Shown: positions 9,214 through 20,859 of the stretch, one piece after another
Layout of the letters: every line of letters begins with the position of its first letter
How positions within the stretch are numbered: the stretch's first letter is position 1
Source: Phytophthora colocasiae
Lineage: Eukaryota; Oomycota; Peronosporomycetes; Peronosporales; Peronosporaceae
Reading direction: 5' to 3'
NCBI GenBank assembly: GCA_018806915.1
Contig: JAGKQI010000046.1
Span: 1,054,001-1,118,000 of the forward strand
DNA length: 64,000 bases
Made by a program: the position numbers and the translations under genes
The notes under the pieces: generated by a model
Seen by the model: only the letters and a program-made list of their open reading frames with translations
What the model was told of the DNA's origin: nothing
Database searches by the model: none

Positions 9214-11937
9214 ATGCTGCCTCGATTGAACTCAAAGTTGCATCCGCAAGGCTCGTTGCTGACTATTGCCACATCAACGAGCTTTGAAGACAAAATTGAC
9301 GACTATGAATGCCTCCCGTCACCATCAGCCCCACCTGACGACTCAGTATCGAGACAACGCTTCCGTTGGTTCTACAACTATCCGCGACTCAGCTTCGTCT
9401 TCCTCTTCGTTGTTTGCACCTACATTGGCGGCATTTACGTTTCCACAAAAATCACTGCTTGGACACTTGACGTGCTAGGAGTTCAACAAGAACTGACAGA
9501 CGCGAGAGAAACGTATCTAGCAACAAGTCAAATGTTAAACACTATGACTCAATGTGTAGATCGAAGCTCTCTCGAATACTTGGCAGGTGCCAAGTTGCAC
9601 TTCGAAGCAGACCACAAGCGTGTCCAGGGAATTATTGACGCCAACGATAAAGCGATTGCCATCCAGAGAAATGCCACAACGACATGTAAGTTCTTGGTGA
9701 TCCTATTCTCCTTCGCAACATCCACTGACATGAGTTTGTGCTAGGTTCGAAAGCTTTTTAACAACTTTAAAGGAGCAAGTGACAAAGACTGCAACTGACA
9801 GTGAAAACTCGACATTATCTTGCTTCTCCGACAACTTTTACGCAAATGTACCAGAAACTGAAGTTACATCATCTTCTCGAGCGCTTGTACTCGCTGTCCG
9901 TGCATTATTGACAACTCAAGGTGTCTCAACAGCGAACGATAGTGTATCCAAGCAACAAGCTCAATTTGAACATCAACTTCTGGAGATATGGAATTCCGTC
10001 GACACTGTCAAGAATTCCATCGAGAAATCCCTTGGAGTGGTAAATGCATTGGTATCAAAAGAATTGAACTCACTCGCGCCGATATTATCCGATAGCGATG
10101 GAAACGGCCACACCCAACAATCAGCCTCTCGTCTTGGTCGTTTGGGCAAAGTGGCGACATCAGAACTGTCCGATCCGCTGTCGTTGACGTCGTCAACTAA
10201 CCTGGAGGTGATACAAAAAGCTGGTCGGACTCTTCACAGCGCACTCGAGTTTCTATCTGGCTTGCACGAAGGCTTTACTGACGTTATGGACACCGTAGAT
10301 AAAACATGGGGAATATTGGAGAAGCAACTCAATGGCACGGTCCAACAGGCTGTAGTTTTGCAGAAGGAGCTTTTGTACGCGGCTGATGCAACAGCACAGC
10401 AAATAAATCGCACGACCGACGCCATTATGACGAGTTTGAATCAGACTAAACAGGAGATTTCTACCTTATTCGACATTTTGCAGGAACAATGGCAAAGCGC
10501 TGTTACAAAGCTGGTGACAGGAGGCTTCAAGCCGTGGCAACGACTTGGAGATCAACTCGTCGCCGAGCTCACAGCGAATCAATGGCAAAGTGAAAGCCCA
10601 GAGAACTCCATTCAACGCAAAGCTATTCTGCCAGACAAAAAGTCAAATTCAAGCCTGGAAAATGCACGTGAACAATTGACCCGCGTTAAAATTCTGCAAA
10701 ATTCAACAGAGACATCAACGTCTATTGACGAAGACGACAAATTTGACATTGATACAGCAGTACTGCGCGCATCGCTTGTCGACGTCGGTGCTTTTGTCAC
10801 TCAAGTGGTTTTCTACGTTGATGTTGGGCGTCTCACTTTCCTTGCTGCAGATCTTGCGGTCGGACTGATCACTGAGTCGTACTCTGACATGCCGATGCTG
10901 GACATACGAGGAATCACTACAGTGGATACGATTGGTAGTGTGTGTGAGGTATTCCTTTGTCAACACAGCTTTTCCGCAGTCTGCTACACTCTTGTGGCCA
11001 AAGCTTCGGAACTTCTACGCGTTTTAGTGAAGTTCCTTTTGCTGTTTGTTGGTGCTTCTGTTGTCACTGGAGGGCTGTTCGTGTGGAAACAAGACCACAT
11101 CGCACATTGCTCGAGTTCTGAAGATTTAACTCCTCCGACAACTTTCAAAGAATCACCCGAACCTTTTTCGAGAACAATGGCAACAACAGCAAAAGTGTCG
11201 TTAACCCGCTAGATGAGATCGAGAAATACGCCATCACCATCAACGAATCAATCCGAAACGACTACATGGCACTGTCCTTTGCTTCCGCTGCAGTGTGGAA
11301 AAACCAATCTACACTGCTTGATGATTCCAGTGACTGCGGAATAACAACAAGCAACTTGGTTCGAATGCTTCAAGACTGCTCAGAGAGGATAAGTATCGAC
11401 AACGTTGAGGACATTTCCCGTTCAAGTCAGTGCTTGACAAGCACTTTCAGCAACACTTCAGGTATCATAAGTCCATTTACCACAGCTGAGAAATTAAGTT
11501 CGGACGCGCCATTTCTATCTGGATCCACTGCGTTCACATCGTGTTTTCCAGATGAACAATTGTTGCAAATGAACCGAGTCGAAATTGTCGGAAAACTGCA
11601 ACACAGTCTGGCTTGTGCGACGGAAAAGGCCGTGTATCTCTCAGTTGCGTCGTGGTGGTTGCTGATGGTCATTTTCGTGGCGAACCGTTTTACGGTGAGG
11701 ATGATCATCAAGGCGGCTGGTATTTACTGGTGGCGCTTCCTGAGTGCCAATCGACTACAATTCGTTGGGTTTTGCCAAGAAGACGGGAGTATTGTTGCAA
11801 GTGACAAGTTACCAACCAACATTCAGCAACATTTGCGCGAAACGAAATGGCAAATTATCAGTCGACTTGTTGGCATTGGTTTTGCATTTGCCAGTGTCTT
11901 CGCTGTGATTGTCATTATTTTTCGTGCTATAGCCTAG
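9214..11937 (+). CDS. Multi-pass membrane protein of unknown function, one intron, probable frame break
   Basis: Exon 1 (9214-9685) encodes a soluble N-terminus and a transmembrane segment around residues 68-90 (LSFVFLFVVCTYIGGIYVS). A donor GTAAGT at 9686 and an AG at 9778-9779 define a 94-bp intron that keeps frame; exon 2 (9780 on) encodes a long Gln/Ser/Thr-rich, helical, N-glycosylation-rich loop. A further membrane segment (FLLLFVGASVVTGGLF) is near 11030. Near 11170, in a CCTTTTTCG run, the frame must shift by one base to reach the last section (to 11937), which has two more membrane segments (WWLLMVIFVANRF and FAFASVFAVIVIIF). The total would be about 880 residues. The topology recalls large oomycete-specific membrane proteins; I do not recognise the family. 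The frame break may be a real mutation or a sequence error. Confidence 0.55.
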
Positions 11938-12126
11938 AAACCTAGCCAGTGTAAAAAGGCTACGCGAAAACGTAAATACACACACACACAGCCTAGAAAC
12001 CCTAGTTGAAAGCACAACATTAATTTTGCAACTTTCTTTTCTGAGTTGTCTTCCGCATCCGCAGTTCATTTTCTTATACATGCACTTGCTCAAATTGTTT
12101 CGTGAGTGGTCTTGATGCAGCGACTC

Positions 12127-13264
12127 TTACTCCACCGCGATGATTTCCGCAAGGTCCTGCAGTACAGCACTAAACGATTCCTCCGCTTCATCCCAGCTAT
12201 CATCGGTCGCATCAGCGTCCGCATCCGCCACAACAACAGACCCGCCAACATCTTCCGACGCTTTCGCGAAGCATAAGCGGAACGCACGCACCTCAATCGC
12301 CTGCAGCGTCACCGACGTGCCCTTCACTGGCAATGAACGAGGAGACCAACCATACGTATCGTCCGTCGTCTTCCACTCCATGCCAACAGCCTCTTCAGAC
12401 AGCTCCTTCGTACCGGTCAGAACCATCTCCGTCAACTCCGACACCTTCGCGTTCTCCACCGAGAACAAAGTCGAGAAGTCCACCGTCACAGGCTTCGACA
12501 GCGTCGAGTGCTCGTCCACAGCGTACAGATGCGACAAACGCACCACCAAACACTGCTTCGACAGCTCTTGCAGAGTTGTCAAACCAACATGTGCAGGAAC
12601 TCACCCACACGAAGCCACGGCACCTTCCTCGGACGACACAGGCTTGCGGAACACCGTCAACGGACGGAAGAACTGAGACTCCATTTTCGAGCGGATACTA
12701 CGCATACCGTCCTCCGCCGAGTCCACGTTGACGAAGAAGTTGCCGCGCACCGTCCGACCCTTCGTCACTTGTTTCTTCGTGTTCGAGTCGTACACCGACT
12801 CCGTCTCGTTCAGGAATTCGGCGACACCCTTGTTGTCGTCAGCCAGTAGGCGTCGGTGAACCATCACCTCCACCTGACCATCCACCAGGCTCGCTGCACC
12901 CTGCGCACGGTCCGTCACCACATTCAACTGGTGCTTCGCGTCCTTAATGTACGCTCCAGTCGTGATCGGGAAGTAGTTGGCCGCCACCGCTTCCGTGTTG
13001 TCGTGTAACGTCAAGTTCCATGTGTCGCGGTGGTTGCGGACACGTTTCATGAATTCAAGTCCGTTCGAGTCCGTGTACAGCGTGGCGTCAGACGCGATAC
13101 TTTTGCCCGCGTCGAAGCGTACGATCACCTCCTTGCCCTTCTTGTCGGCGATGGGGACAGGTCCAACAGTCCACTCGATATCCAGGAACTCATCGGCGTC
13201 GTTCACGCGGTACTCCAGCGTGACCCAGTTGCCGATCTTGAACGCCACACGCGGCACGCTAGTA
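12127..13264 (-). pseudogene. Alpha-mannosidase (GH38) C-terminal exon, part 1 of the disrupted gene
   Basis: The minus-strand frame carries the GH38 C-terminal beta domains: NWVTLEYRVNDADEFLDIEW, IVRFDAGKSI, LDGQ-like VDGQVEVMVHRRLLADD, and near the end SVTLQAIEVRAF. A premature TGA at 12601-12603 interrupts the frame (S-C-G-stop-V-P-A) and the same frame then continues to the natural stop at 12127. Upstream the frame is cut at 13264 by the Tc1-like insertion. Joining across that insertion at its TA duplication continues the same frame into 14831-14926, then across the Gypsy element into 20157-20402. GH38 lysosomal mannosidases trim mannose from glycoproteins. Confidence 0.85.
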
Positions 13265-13466
13265 CAGTGCACGCCGAAATTATAGCCGCACTCAACAAGT
13301 GGGTCTATTTCGTAGAGAACCAAGAACGTGTAGCTACCTAAGGGTCTCAAAGTCGTGTAAAATGAATAGAAAACGTATACAGCAAGCGAAGGTGACAAAT
13401 TCCAAGAAGGCTTCGAGCGGAGGCACAAAATCTATTTTTAGGTCGGATCAAAATTATAGCCGCACT
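13265..13466 (+). repeat. Left terminal inverted repeat of Tc1-like element
   Basis: Outer 16-bp direct repeat at 13277-13292, inner at 13451-13466. Differs from the right repeat at only a few positions. Confidence 0.88.
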
Positions 13467-13489
13467 GGTTGGCTTACATGAGCATTGCT

Positions 13490-14497
13490 TCAATAACCTG
13501 TCTTCGCTCCTTTCAAAAGCCGTGTGGCTTCTAGACGTTTGGGGACACTTCGTACTAGATTCCTAATATACTCTGGATCAATTCGGGACCACTCCAGCTT
13601 AATCTGTCGGATCAAGTCTGCGGGCTTGTCGAATTGGCGCCCATTGGCGTACACCCGGCGTGCCAGAAGCCCCCACATGTTCTCTATGATGTTGAGATCG
13701 GGGCTCTTGGCAGGCCACGGCAACGTCTCAATGTTGTGAGCGGCTAAGAAGTCCTTGGTGGGCCTCGAGGCATGTATAGAGGCATTGTCTTGCTGGAAAA
13801 TTGGAGTCAAATTGCCCAATTTTGACCCCAGTTCTCTTAGACAAGGAAGCATACTAGCGCTCAGCGTCTCAGTATACTTAGCTGAGTCCTGCTTGCCCTT
13901 TAGAAATACGAGCTCAGTGTTTCCATGCCAGCTTACCCCCGCCCAAATCATGACGCTGCCTCCACCATTGACCCGCTTTGACATGAGTTTCGGTGCTGCA
14001 CGCAAGTCGTGCCAGTAGAATCTAAACCCGTCCGGCCCATCTAAATTGAACTTCTTCTCATCCGTGAATAATACGCGTCTCCAAAAGACCCGTTTACCGG
14101 CGTAACGCTCCGCAAGGCTACCCTAGCCTTCTTGTGGTGCAGCTTAATATGCAGGGGTGAGTTTGCGCTTGGCGTACGTGACATAGCGGCTGCTACGTAG
14201 TACTCGAAGCACAGTAGACTTGCTTGGTTTCGATAGAAGTAGTCCAGAGATCTCTCGGGCAGACAAGTTTCGCACAATGACCAGCCGGATGACGCGCCTG
14301 GCCTCCCGGCCGACTATTTTGGGCTTTCTTCCAGTCCTTCGCGTCACTGAAGACGCTTTTCCGCGCTTTAAGTAGTTCCTGATAGCCTTCTCGTCACGCC
14401 CAATGAGCCTACCGATCTCCCGGTTGCTCCTCCCGCCTCTAAGGTGCTCGTTTATTGCTACACACTCCTCCTCGGTTAGCTGCTTGCCTCGTGGCAT
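13490..14497 (-). pseudogene. Tc1-like DD34E transposase, frameshifted
   Basis: The N-terminal part (14144-14497) is a paired HTH region (MPRGKQLTEEEC, then NREIGRLIGRDEKAIRNYL). The catalytic part, in another frame, has FTDEKKFNLDGPDGF (first Asp), then IFQQDNASIH (second Asp) and IIENMWG (Glu). I count exactly 34 residues between the second Asp and the Glu, as in Tc1 elements. At least two frameshifts lie between about 14050 and 14160. Confidence 0.88.
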
Positions 14498-14628
14498 CGT
14501 TCTTCACTTCTGTGCGAATCTAAGAACAGATTCAAAAAGGTCTTTCAAAAAGCTTTCTACAGGTCTCATTTATTTCGTAAATAACCATTCCAATTTTGCT
14601 TTTTACCCGACTGAACTTTATAACTCCG

Positions 14629-14830
14629 AGTGCGGCTATAATTTTGATCCGACCTAAAAATAGATTTTGTGCCTCCGCTCGAAGCCTTCTTGGAATTTGT
14701 CACCTTCGCTTGCTGTATACGTTTTCTATTCATTTTACACGACTTTGAGACCCTCAGGTAGCTACACGTTCTTGGTTCTCTACGAAATAGACCCACTTGT
14801 CGAGTGCGGCTATAATTTCGGCGCGCACTG
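14629..14830 (-). repeat. Right terminal inverted repeat of Tc1-like element
   Basis: Reverse complement of 13265-13466; direct-repeat copies at 14629-14644 and 14803-14818. Confidence 0.88.
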
Positions 14831-14926
14831 TACGACTAGCGGTAACAGCGTTGTTCGTCTGCAGGTTCACCATCGTCACGGATGGCACCGAATTCGTCTG
14901 AGACCCATTACCAGTCACGGGGTATG
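14831..14926 (-). pseudogene. Alpha-mannosidase (GH38) part 2, between two insertions
   Basis: A 96-bp sliver of GH38 coding sequence with no stops (VTMVNLQTNNAVTASR in its frame). Its right end, GTATG at 14922-14926, is the target duplication of the Gypsy-1 element; its left end is the TA of the Tc1 insertion. It reads in frame with both neighbouring GH38 parts once the two elements are set aside. Confidence 0.85.
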
Positions 14927-15150
14927 TGTAGTGGGTCGAAGACGTGTAAGACGTGCCTACTCACTGGGACTCGGATAAGGTACCGAGACCGAGAGATTGT
15001 AGGATCATTGCTAGAGGACTAGGCTCGAAGACCTCCGTTTTCTTGGAGCTCTGGAGCAAGAGTAGAGCTCACTTCTGAATCAGCATCAATACAAGCAAGG
15101 ATCCAAGGAAGCCACCAGCTTCCCTAATAAGTGTTCGTGGACCGACTACA
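14927..15150 (+). repeat. Gypsy-1 5' LTR
   Basis: 224 bp, TGTAGT...ACTACA. It lacks an 11-bp segment (CTGGTGGTAGA-like) present in the 3' LTR but is otherwise nearly identical, which points to a fairly recent insertion. Confidence 0.92.
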
Positions 15151-15187
15151 AAGTTAACTTTAGTGAACTAAGGTTCGACAACGGAAG

Positions 15188-16465
15188 ATGGCTACATCGA
15201 CGGACAATGCGGGCTCCGAAGCCAACATGGCAAGTGGAGCAAGTGAGACTTCTACGACGCGAGTTCTGCGTTCAAGACGAACGACTCGCTCGGAGGCTAG
15301 TGACCGAGTGGTCACATCTACCGCAAGTGAAGATGACAGCCCGGCGCAACCGACTGTGTCGGTTGGTGCCGTTGGAAGTGCGACAGGTGATTTCGACCAA
15401 CCAAGAGGACGTGGTCGAGCAGCAAGAGGAAAACGTGGAACAGTCGCAACACGCCGAGCTGCACGGCAGCAAGCTAATGGACAGGACGCGAGGCAGGATG
15501 GAGAAGTGACGAACGGAGCACTGACCAGCAGCCACCCCACGGCGATCTTTACGATTGTAACTGCTCCTAAAGTGACGGATATCTCCCATGACGGGATGAC
15601 GAAATGGCTGGACCTGCGACTCGAGTATGAAGAAGCTTTTAAGGCTCGTTGCAAAACGACAGGTGAATCGCTAGACGCAGTAATGACGAGCGTACGCAAC
15701 TCGTTCGATGAAGCTTTGCTGGACACGTTGTGTGAAGTCGTCTGGGTGAAGGAAAAGTCCGAGCTCACGGAGGAGTTCCTGTGGGATTGGGTGATGAAGA
15801 CGGTGGAGAGCTTCAAAAACAGGCAACTACCAAACATCGAAGAGCTGTTCAAGCGAGAACTGTCAATGGAGGAGAGTCATGGTGATGTGGAAGCTCAAGT
15901 TACTAACTACTTCCACGCATGCAACATGCTGATACGCACCAACGGACTCGTGAGTCTTTTTAAGACTGAGGATGGCACGAAGAAGAAGTGTAAGATCTTG
16001 GTGAATGGATTGCCTGCAAGACTGAAGAAAAAGGTCAAGAATGAAATCGACTTTAGGGCGCCTGGAGCCAAATCGAGTGTACCTGTGCTGTTCAACCTCA
16101 TTATGGAACAAGCACTTGACGATGCCAAGATTGACGGGGCAGTGCATAGAGAAGGTGGTAAACGCAACCAAGGCGCCACCAACCACTCTGCTAAGAACAA
16201 TGCAAACAAACAAAAAGGATCTTCAGCTCCCAAACAGCAATACCTGGGTAAGCGTTCGCGCTGTGACCAAGACCGTCGAGTTGTGAACGATGGGGGAGAA
16301 TCGCGGCAAGGAGGCCGTAGTAAAAGGGGTTGTTACAATTGTGGAGGAGGACATCTAGTTCGTGATTGCCCGCGTGTGGAGAGTACTAGCACCTCAACAC
16401 AGCGCGAGGGGCATCGTCGACAACCGTTCAATCAGGGGAGGCAACGCACGCCTACGAAGGATTAG
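15188..16465 (+). CDS. gag: Gypsy-1 Gag
   Basis: An uninterrupted 425-residue frame from ATG at 15188. The N-terminus is Ser/Thr/Arg-rich, the middle holds the retrotransposon capsid region, and near residue 383 lies a zinc knuckle, CYNCGGGHLVRDC (C-x2-C-x4-H-x4-C), which binds the element's RNA. The pol frame begins inside the last 100 bp of gag in the +1 frame, so Pol could be made by frameshifting. Confidence 0.85.
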   Translation: MATSTDNAGSEANMASGASETSTTRVLRSRRTTRSEASDRVVTSTASEDDSPAQPTVSVGAVGSATGDFDQPRGRGRAARGKRGTVATRRAARQQANGQDARQDGEVTNGALTSSHPTAIFTIVTAPKVTDISHDGMTKWLDLRLEYEEAFKARCKTTGESLDAVMTSVRNSFDEALLDTLCEVVWVKEKSELTEEFLWDWVMKTVESFKNRQLPNIEELFKRELSMEESHGDVEAQVTNYFHACNMLIRTNGLVSLFKTEDGTKKKCKILVNGLPARLKKKVKNEIDFRAPGAKSSVPVLFNLIMEQALDDAKIDGAVHREGGKRNQGATNHSAKNNANKQKGSSAPKQQYLGKRSRCDQDRRVVNDGGESRQGGRSKRGCYNCGGGHLVRDCPRVESTSTSTQREGHRRQPFNQGRQRTPTKD

Positions 16466-19400
16466 ACAATGTCTCCCTGAAGGCAAACCAACAGTTCGGG
16501 TGAACGACTTACTCGAGCTGCCCTATTGTGCAGATAGTGGGGCGTACAAGTCGTGTATCTCTCGTGGAGACGTGGAGAAACTAAAAGGAACGGAAATCGA
16601 AATTGTGAAGCTGCGCCAACCGGTCTCGTGTGATTTAGTTGGAGGGCAGTCATTGGAGGTGAAGGAGGTCGCGTACCTCAAGCTGTCGTTACGGACGGCA
16701 GCAGGACCTGTCAACATCCACACTCCGGTGGAGTGTCTGATTGTTGAAGGTGATGATGATTTCCTACTTGGTCAGGATGTACTGACCATGCTGGGAATTG
16801 ACGTCGACAGGCAACTAGAGTTGTTGGCCTGGTCCGACGGTGTCGATGATGATGATATTGTCGAGGATCCTGCTGTAAGCAGGATAGACGAGGATGAAAT
16901 TAAGCAAGCAGTGGAGTTGATGATCGCCCGAGCATTGGACGAAGGATTCCCAAGTGATCGAGTGGAGCGGCTTCGAACTGTGATTTTCATGTACGATATT
17001 TGGCGTGTGAAACTTGGAGATGACCCGCCAGCTAAAGTGCCACCCCTGAAAGTGCGGCTAAAGCCTGGGGCTAAGCCGTACAAGACTAAGGCTAGGAAGT
17101 ATTCGCCTGAACTACAGCGTTTTCTGGAGGACTTCAACAACACGTTGGTCAGTCTTGGCTGGGTCTATGAGAACCCGAACGCGAGGTGGGCATGCCCTGC
17201 GCTGCCGGTTAAGAAGGCAGGTGGTGCAAACGAGTACAGGCAAACGACCGACTACAAACCGGTGGACGCTCAAGTGGAGCCTCTCGTTGGAACTATGCCG
17301 AACTTGGATGTGGACTTAGAACGAGTAGCTGGGTGCTTGTTCTTCGGGTTGTTCGACTTCATAAAGGGTTATTGGCAATTACCTTTAGACGAAGAATCAC
17401 AGGAAATCCTGTCTTACATGACGCATAGGAAAATATTCACCCCGAGACGTGTACCACAAGGGTGTTCGGACGCAGCATTGTATTTCCAAGCAACTATCGA
17501 GCAGTGCTTTGCTTCTCTTTGTACGAACACCTGCTAGTGTGGATTGATGATCTTCTCCTGTATGCGAAGACTGTGGACGAGTATTTGGACAAGCTGACAG
17601 AGTTGTTCACTTTGGTCAACGACTTTGGGTTTAAGCTCAGTGCATCCAAGTCTTGCGTGTACAAGAAAGAAGTCAAGTGGTGCGGGAAACTGATCGATGG
17701 AAGCGGTGTACGGCATGATCCAGCTCGGATCGAGGCTCTCACTGCGTTGCCGTATCCATCGACGGCAGGTGAGTTACAGCAGTTTATCTGCTCTACCAAC
17801 TGGATGAGGACCTCTATCATTGACTATGGGCGTCTGGTGAGGCCTCTTCAAGACAAGTTTGACTCTGTCATGGTGACTGCGTCGCGACGTTCGAAGCGTG
17901 TGGCAAGTGGTATTCCGATCACGCTGAGTACGGTGGAACTAAAGGCGTTTGATCAGCTGAAAAGGCGTTATCCAACAGTGCAACACTAGCGTTTCCGAAG
18001 CCTGAAGCGGAGACAATTCTGATAACGGACGCGAGTGACGTCGGCTGGTCTGTTATTGTGACTCAAGTAGCAGTCTGGAATGTTGAGACCCCCATCCACG
18101 AGCAAGAACATGAGTTGTTAGTGTGTATGGGAGGTACTTTCACGGAGCACAGCGCAACTGGAGTGTAATCGAGAAAGAGGCTTACCCAATAGTCACGGCT
18201 TGTGACAAGCTCTCTTACCTGTTGATGCGGCCGAAGGGATTCCGAATGTACTGCGATCATAGGAACTTGATACACATTTTCGCTCCTGCTCAAGAAATCA
18301 AAAAGCACGTCAGAGGCAAATTATTGCGATGGTCGATGAAGCTCATGGAGTTTCGCTTTTCGATCGAGCATATCGAAGGTGTAAAGAACGTGTGGGCAGA
18401 TATGATATCCCGCTGGGCAGGCTGCAACCGATCGACCGGGAGTACGATCAAGCGATTGAAGAAGAAACGTGAACGTCCAAGCGAAGACGAAACCACGGAT
18501 CAACGATCAGTGCCGAGTACTGTGACAATTCGACCGTTTGGTGACGATTCCTTCGTATGGCCGACAATAGATACTCTACGCGCAAGTCAGAGGCAATACG
18601 TCGCAATGAAACCGGGCGACTTAGTGCAAGGAGATGATGGTGTGTGGATGAGTAAAGACCGCATCTGGATTCCTGACGCTGACAGCGATATTGTGTACCG
18701 ACTGCTGGTGATAGCTCACTGTGGTCCGCAGGGTCACCGAGGACGTGATGCTCTCATGGAGACTCTGCAGAGACGATTTCGAATTGCTCACCTACGTGAA
18801 CGAGTGGATCTCTCCCTACGTGGATGTCTGATGTGCCACCACGTTAAAGGGGGAAGGATTGTGCAGCGACCTTGGGCGGAAACGTATCGAAGTAAATCGA
18901 GGAATGAGGGTCTACACTGGGATTATCTGTATCTCGGCAAGTCATTCGGTGACTATGCATATCTCCTAGTGATGAAAGACGATGCAACTCACTATTGTGA
19001 GCTGGTGCCGTGTGCTGTACCAACAAGTGCAATCACTGCTCAGGCCATCATGGATTGGCATAGCAGATTCGGTGCACCCCACGTGTGGGTTAGTGACAAC
19101 GGATCTCACTTTAAGAATGAAGTGGTCAAGGACGTGAGTAAGCGGCTGAACTCGATCCTTCATTAGGCAATCATGCACCAGTGGAAGTTTTCTGTGTGTT
19201 ACCGGCTGCTTCGCCACTAGACTTCTACTTAGACGGCAAGCAGAAGCGCTTGGTGGATATCGGTGAGCATCCTGAGCACATCGCCGCGAAGTTAGAGGCG
19301 CTACGAGAGAGCGCTCAACTTATGCACAAGAAGGTGATCACTGCACGCTCAAAACAAACGGCTCGTAACATGCGAAATCAGAAGCGTGGAACTAAGCCCA

Positions 19401-19848
19401 ATTTCGATGTGGGTGACTACGTTCTTCGCTCGCGAGTTGACCAAAGCACAACGACAAGTTATTGGTGACCTGGATTGGGCCGTATCAGGTGGTAAAAGCG
19501 GACGAGCACTCGTTTCGAGTAAAACATCTCGTAACTGGGGCACAGCAAGATGTGCACAGTTCTAGGCTAAAGTTCTACGCTGATGAAAGCTTCGAAGTGA
19601 CAGAGGAGATTCGAGAGCATGTTGCTGCACAAGGTATCATACTGACCGTGGCCGAGCTCCTTGATCACAGGTGGAATGACGCGAAGAGTGCATTCGAGAT
19701 CTTGGTATCCTGGAAAGGTTTGGAGCCCATTGAAGATTCGTGGGAAACATTACCAGGACTATGCAAGGATATCCCTGTGATGGTAAATTCGTATGCGGTA
19801 GCAAAGGGCGACGAGTTACTCCTGAAGGCAGTACACAGCCAGCGTTAG
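16362..19848 (+). pseudogene. pol: Gypsy-1 Pol, broken into about five frames
   Basis: In order: an aspartic protease-like ADSGAYKSC; RT from about 17030 with FGLFDFIKGYWQLP and, after a frameshift near 17515, VWIDDLLLYA (a YxDD variant); RNase H start ILITDASDVGW in another frame near 18020; integrase zinc region around GHRGRDALMETL and CLMCHHVKGG; core Asp in LHWDYLY and VSDNGSHF. The third integrase residue region near 19170 is damaged by a small deletion. A chromodomain with LVSWKGLEPIEDSWETL closes the frame at 19848. The several frameshifts and stops make this copy inactive. Confidence 0.85.
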
Positions 19849-19922
19849 CTGTAACCAAGAAGACGACAGTTCAAGATAGTGGAGCCACAACTACGTTCGT
19901 GAGCCACGTCTTGGAAGGGCGG

Positions 19923-20156
19923 TGTAGTGGGTCGAAGACGTGTAAGACGTGCCTACTCACTGGGACTCGGATAAGGTACCGAGACCGAGCTGGTGGTAGA
20001 GATTGTAGGATCATTGCTAGAGGACTAGGCTCGAAGACCTCCGTTTTCTTGGAGCTCTGGAGCAAGAGTAGAGCTCACTTCTGAATCAGCATCAATACAA
20101 GCAAGGATCCAAGGAAGCCACCAGCTTCCCTAATAAGTGTTCGTGGACCGACTACA
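19923..20156 (+). repeat. Gypsy-1 3' LTR
   Basis: 234 bp; same termini as the 5' LTR, followed by the GTATG duplication. Confidence 0.92.
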
Positions 20157-20402
20157 GTATGTCTTGTTCGAGTCGGGACGGAACACGTACGCGCCAGACT
20201 TCGGTCCGTCACCCTGGAACGCCTGATAGTATGCCACATCGAGAGACAGCGGGATCTGGATGTTCTTCTTCTTGTTGGCGAGCTTCGTGATGGACCCTGT
20301 GCTCTTGCTGATCTCCGCTCGCACAAGTTGGTTCTCCAACACAACCACGTCGTCATTCTCCGAATCACCTCCCACACTGCCAGCACCATCGTCGAGGTAT
20401 TC
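20157..20402 (-). pseudogene. Alpha-mannosidase (GH38) part 3, start of C-terminal exon
   Basis: The minus-strand frame starts right after a splice acceptor (TTTTGTGACAG, ending at 20403) with EYLDDGAGSVGG, and carries VVLENQLVRAEISKSTGSI and VAYYQAFQGDGPKSGAYVFRP, hallmarks of the GH38 middle beta domain. It runs into the Gypsy-1 target duplication at 20157-20161 and resumes in frame in 14831-14926. Confidence 0.88.
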
Positions 20403-20859
20403 CTGTCACAAAATAAAATAGGTGATATGGTAGCACTAGCACTCGAGGAAGTACAGCATCGGGGGTCGAGCTGATGTGTTGAGTACGCTGGAAAGTCGAA
20501 ACTGAGATTGAGTTTAGCACCTTCGTCCTGCCCTCCTAGGCAATTCCAGTCCTTGGTGCCTGTAACTTCAACATCTAAATTCTAGCACATCGCACTCTTC
20601 ATCCTAGATTACTGCGTTGCACGCGGGTCAGACTGCTTGCTGCAGCTTGATCTCCACAAACGTTGGTAGATTGCTACCCACGCGTTCCATGTGCTTGTAG
20701 TTGATGATATCGTGACAATTCCTCCTCCTCGGAAGATTCCTTCTGCTTTTTGTTGGGGAAATTTTAATATTAGCCAGGATCACTATTCTCCACATCTGCA
20801 TCGACAATGCTCTGGGAAGGGAAATTAGTTTGATGCCTGTGCTTCATCACATACTGTGG

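Larger units (their letters stand above)
13265..14830 (-). mobile_element. Tc1/mariner-like element with long terminal inverted repeats
   Basis: Bounded by TA at 13263-13264 and 14831-14832. Both ends start CAGTGC(A/G)CGCCG and are near-identical inverted repeats of about 202 bp. Each repeat contains two direct copies of AAATTATAGCCGCACT, one outer and one inner. The inside encodes a broken DD34E transposase. The element sits in the coding sequence of the GH38 gene. Confidence 0.9.
14927..20156 (+). mobile_element. Ty3/Gypsy chromovirus (Gypsy-1), complete but mutated
   Basis: LTRs at 14927-15150 and 19923-20156 both begin TGTAGT and end ACTACA, and GTATG is duplicated on both sides (14922-14926 and 20157-20161). 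Inside, gag is intact and pol (protease, RT, RNase H, integrase, chromodomain) is broken. It lies inside the GH38 gene in the opposite orientation. Confidence 0.93.
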
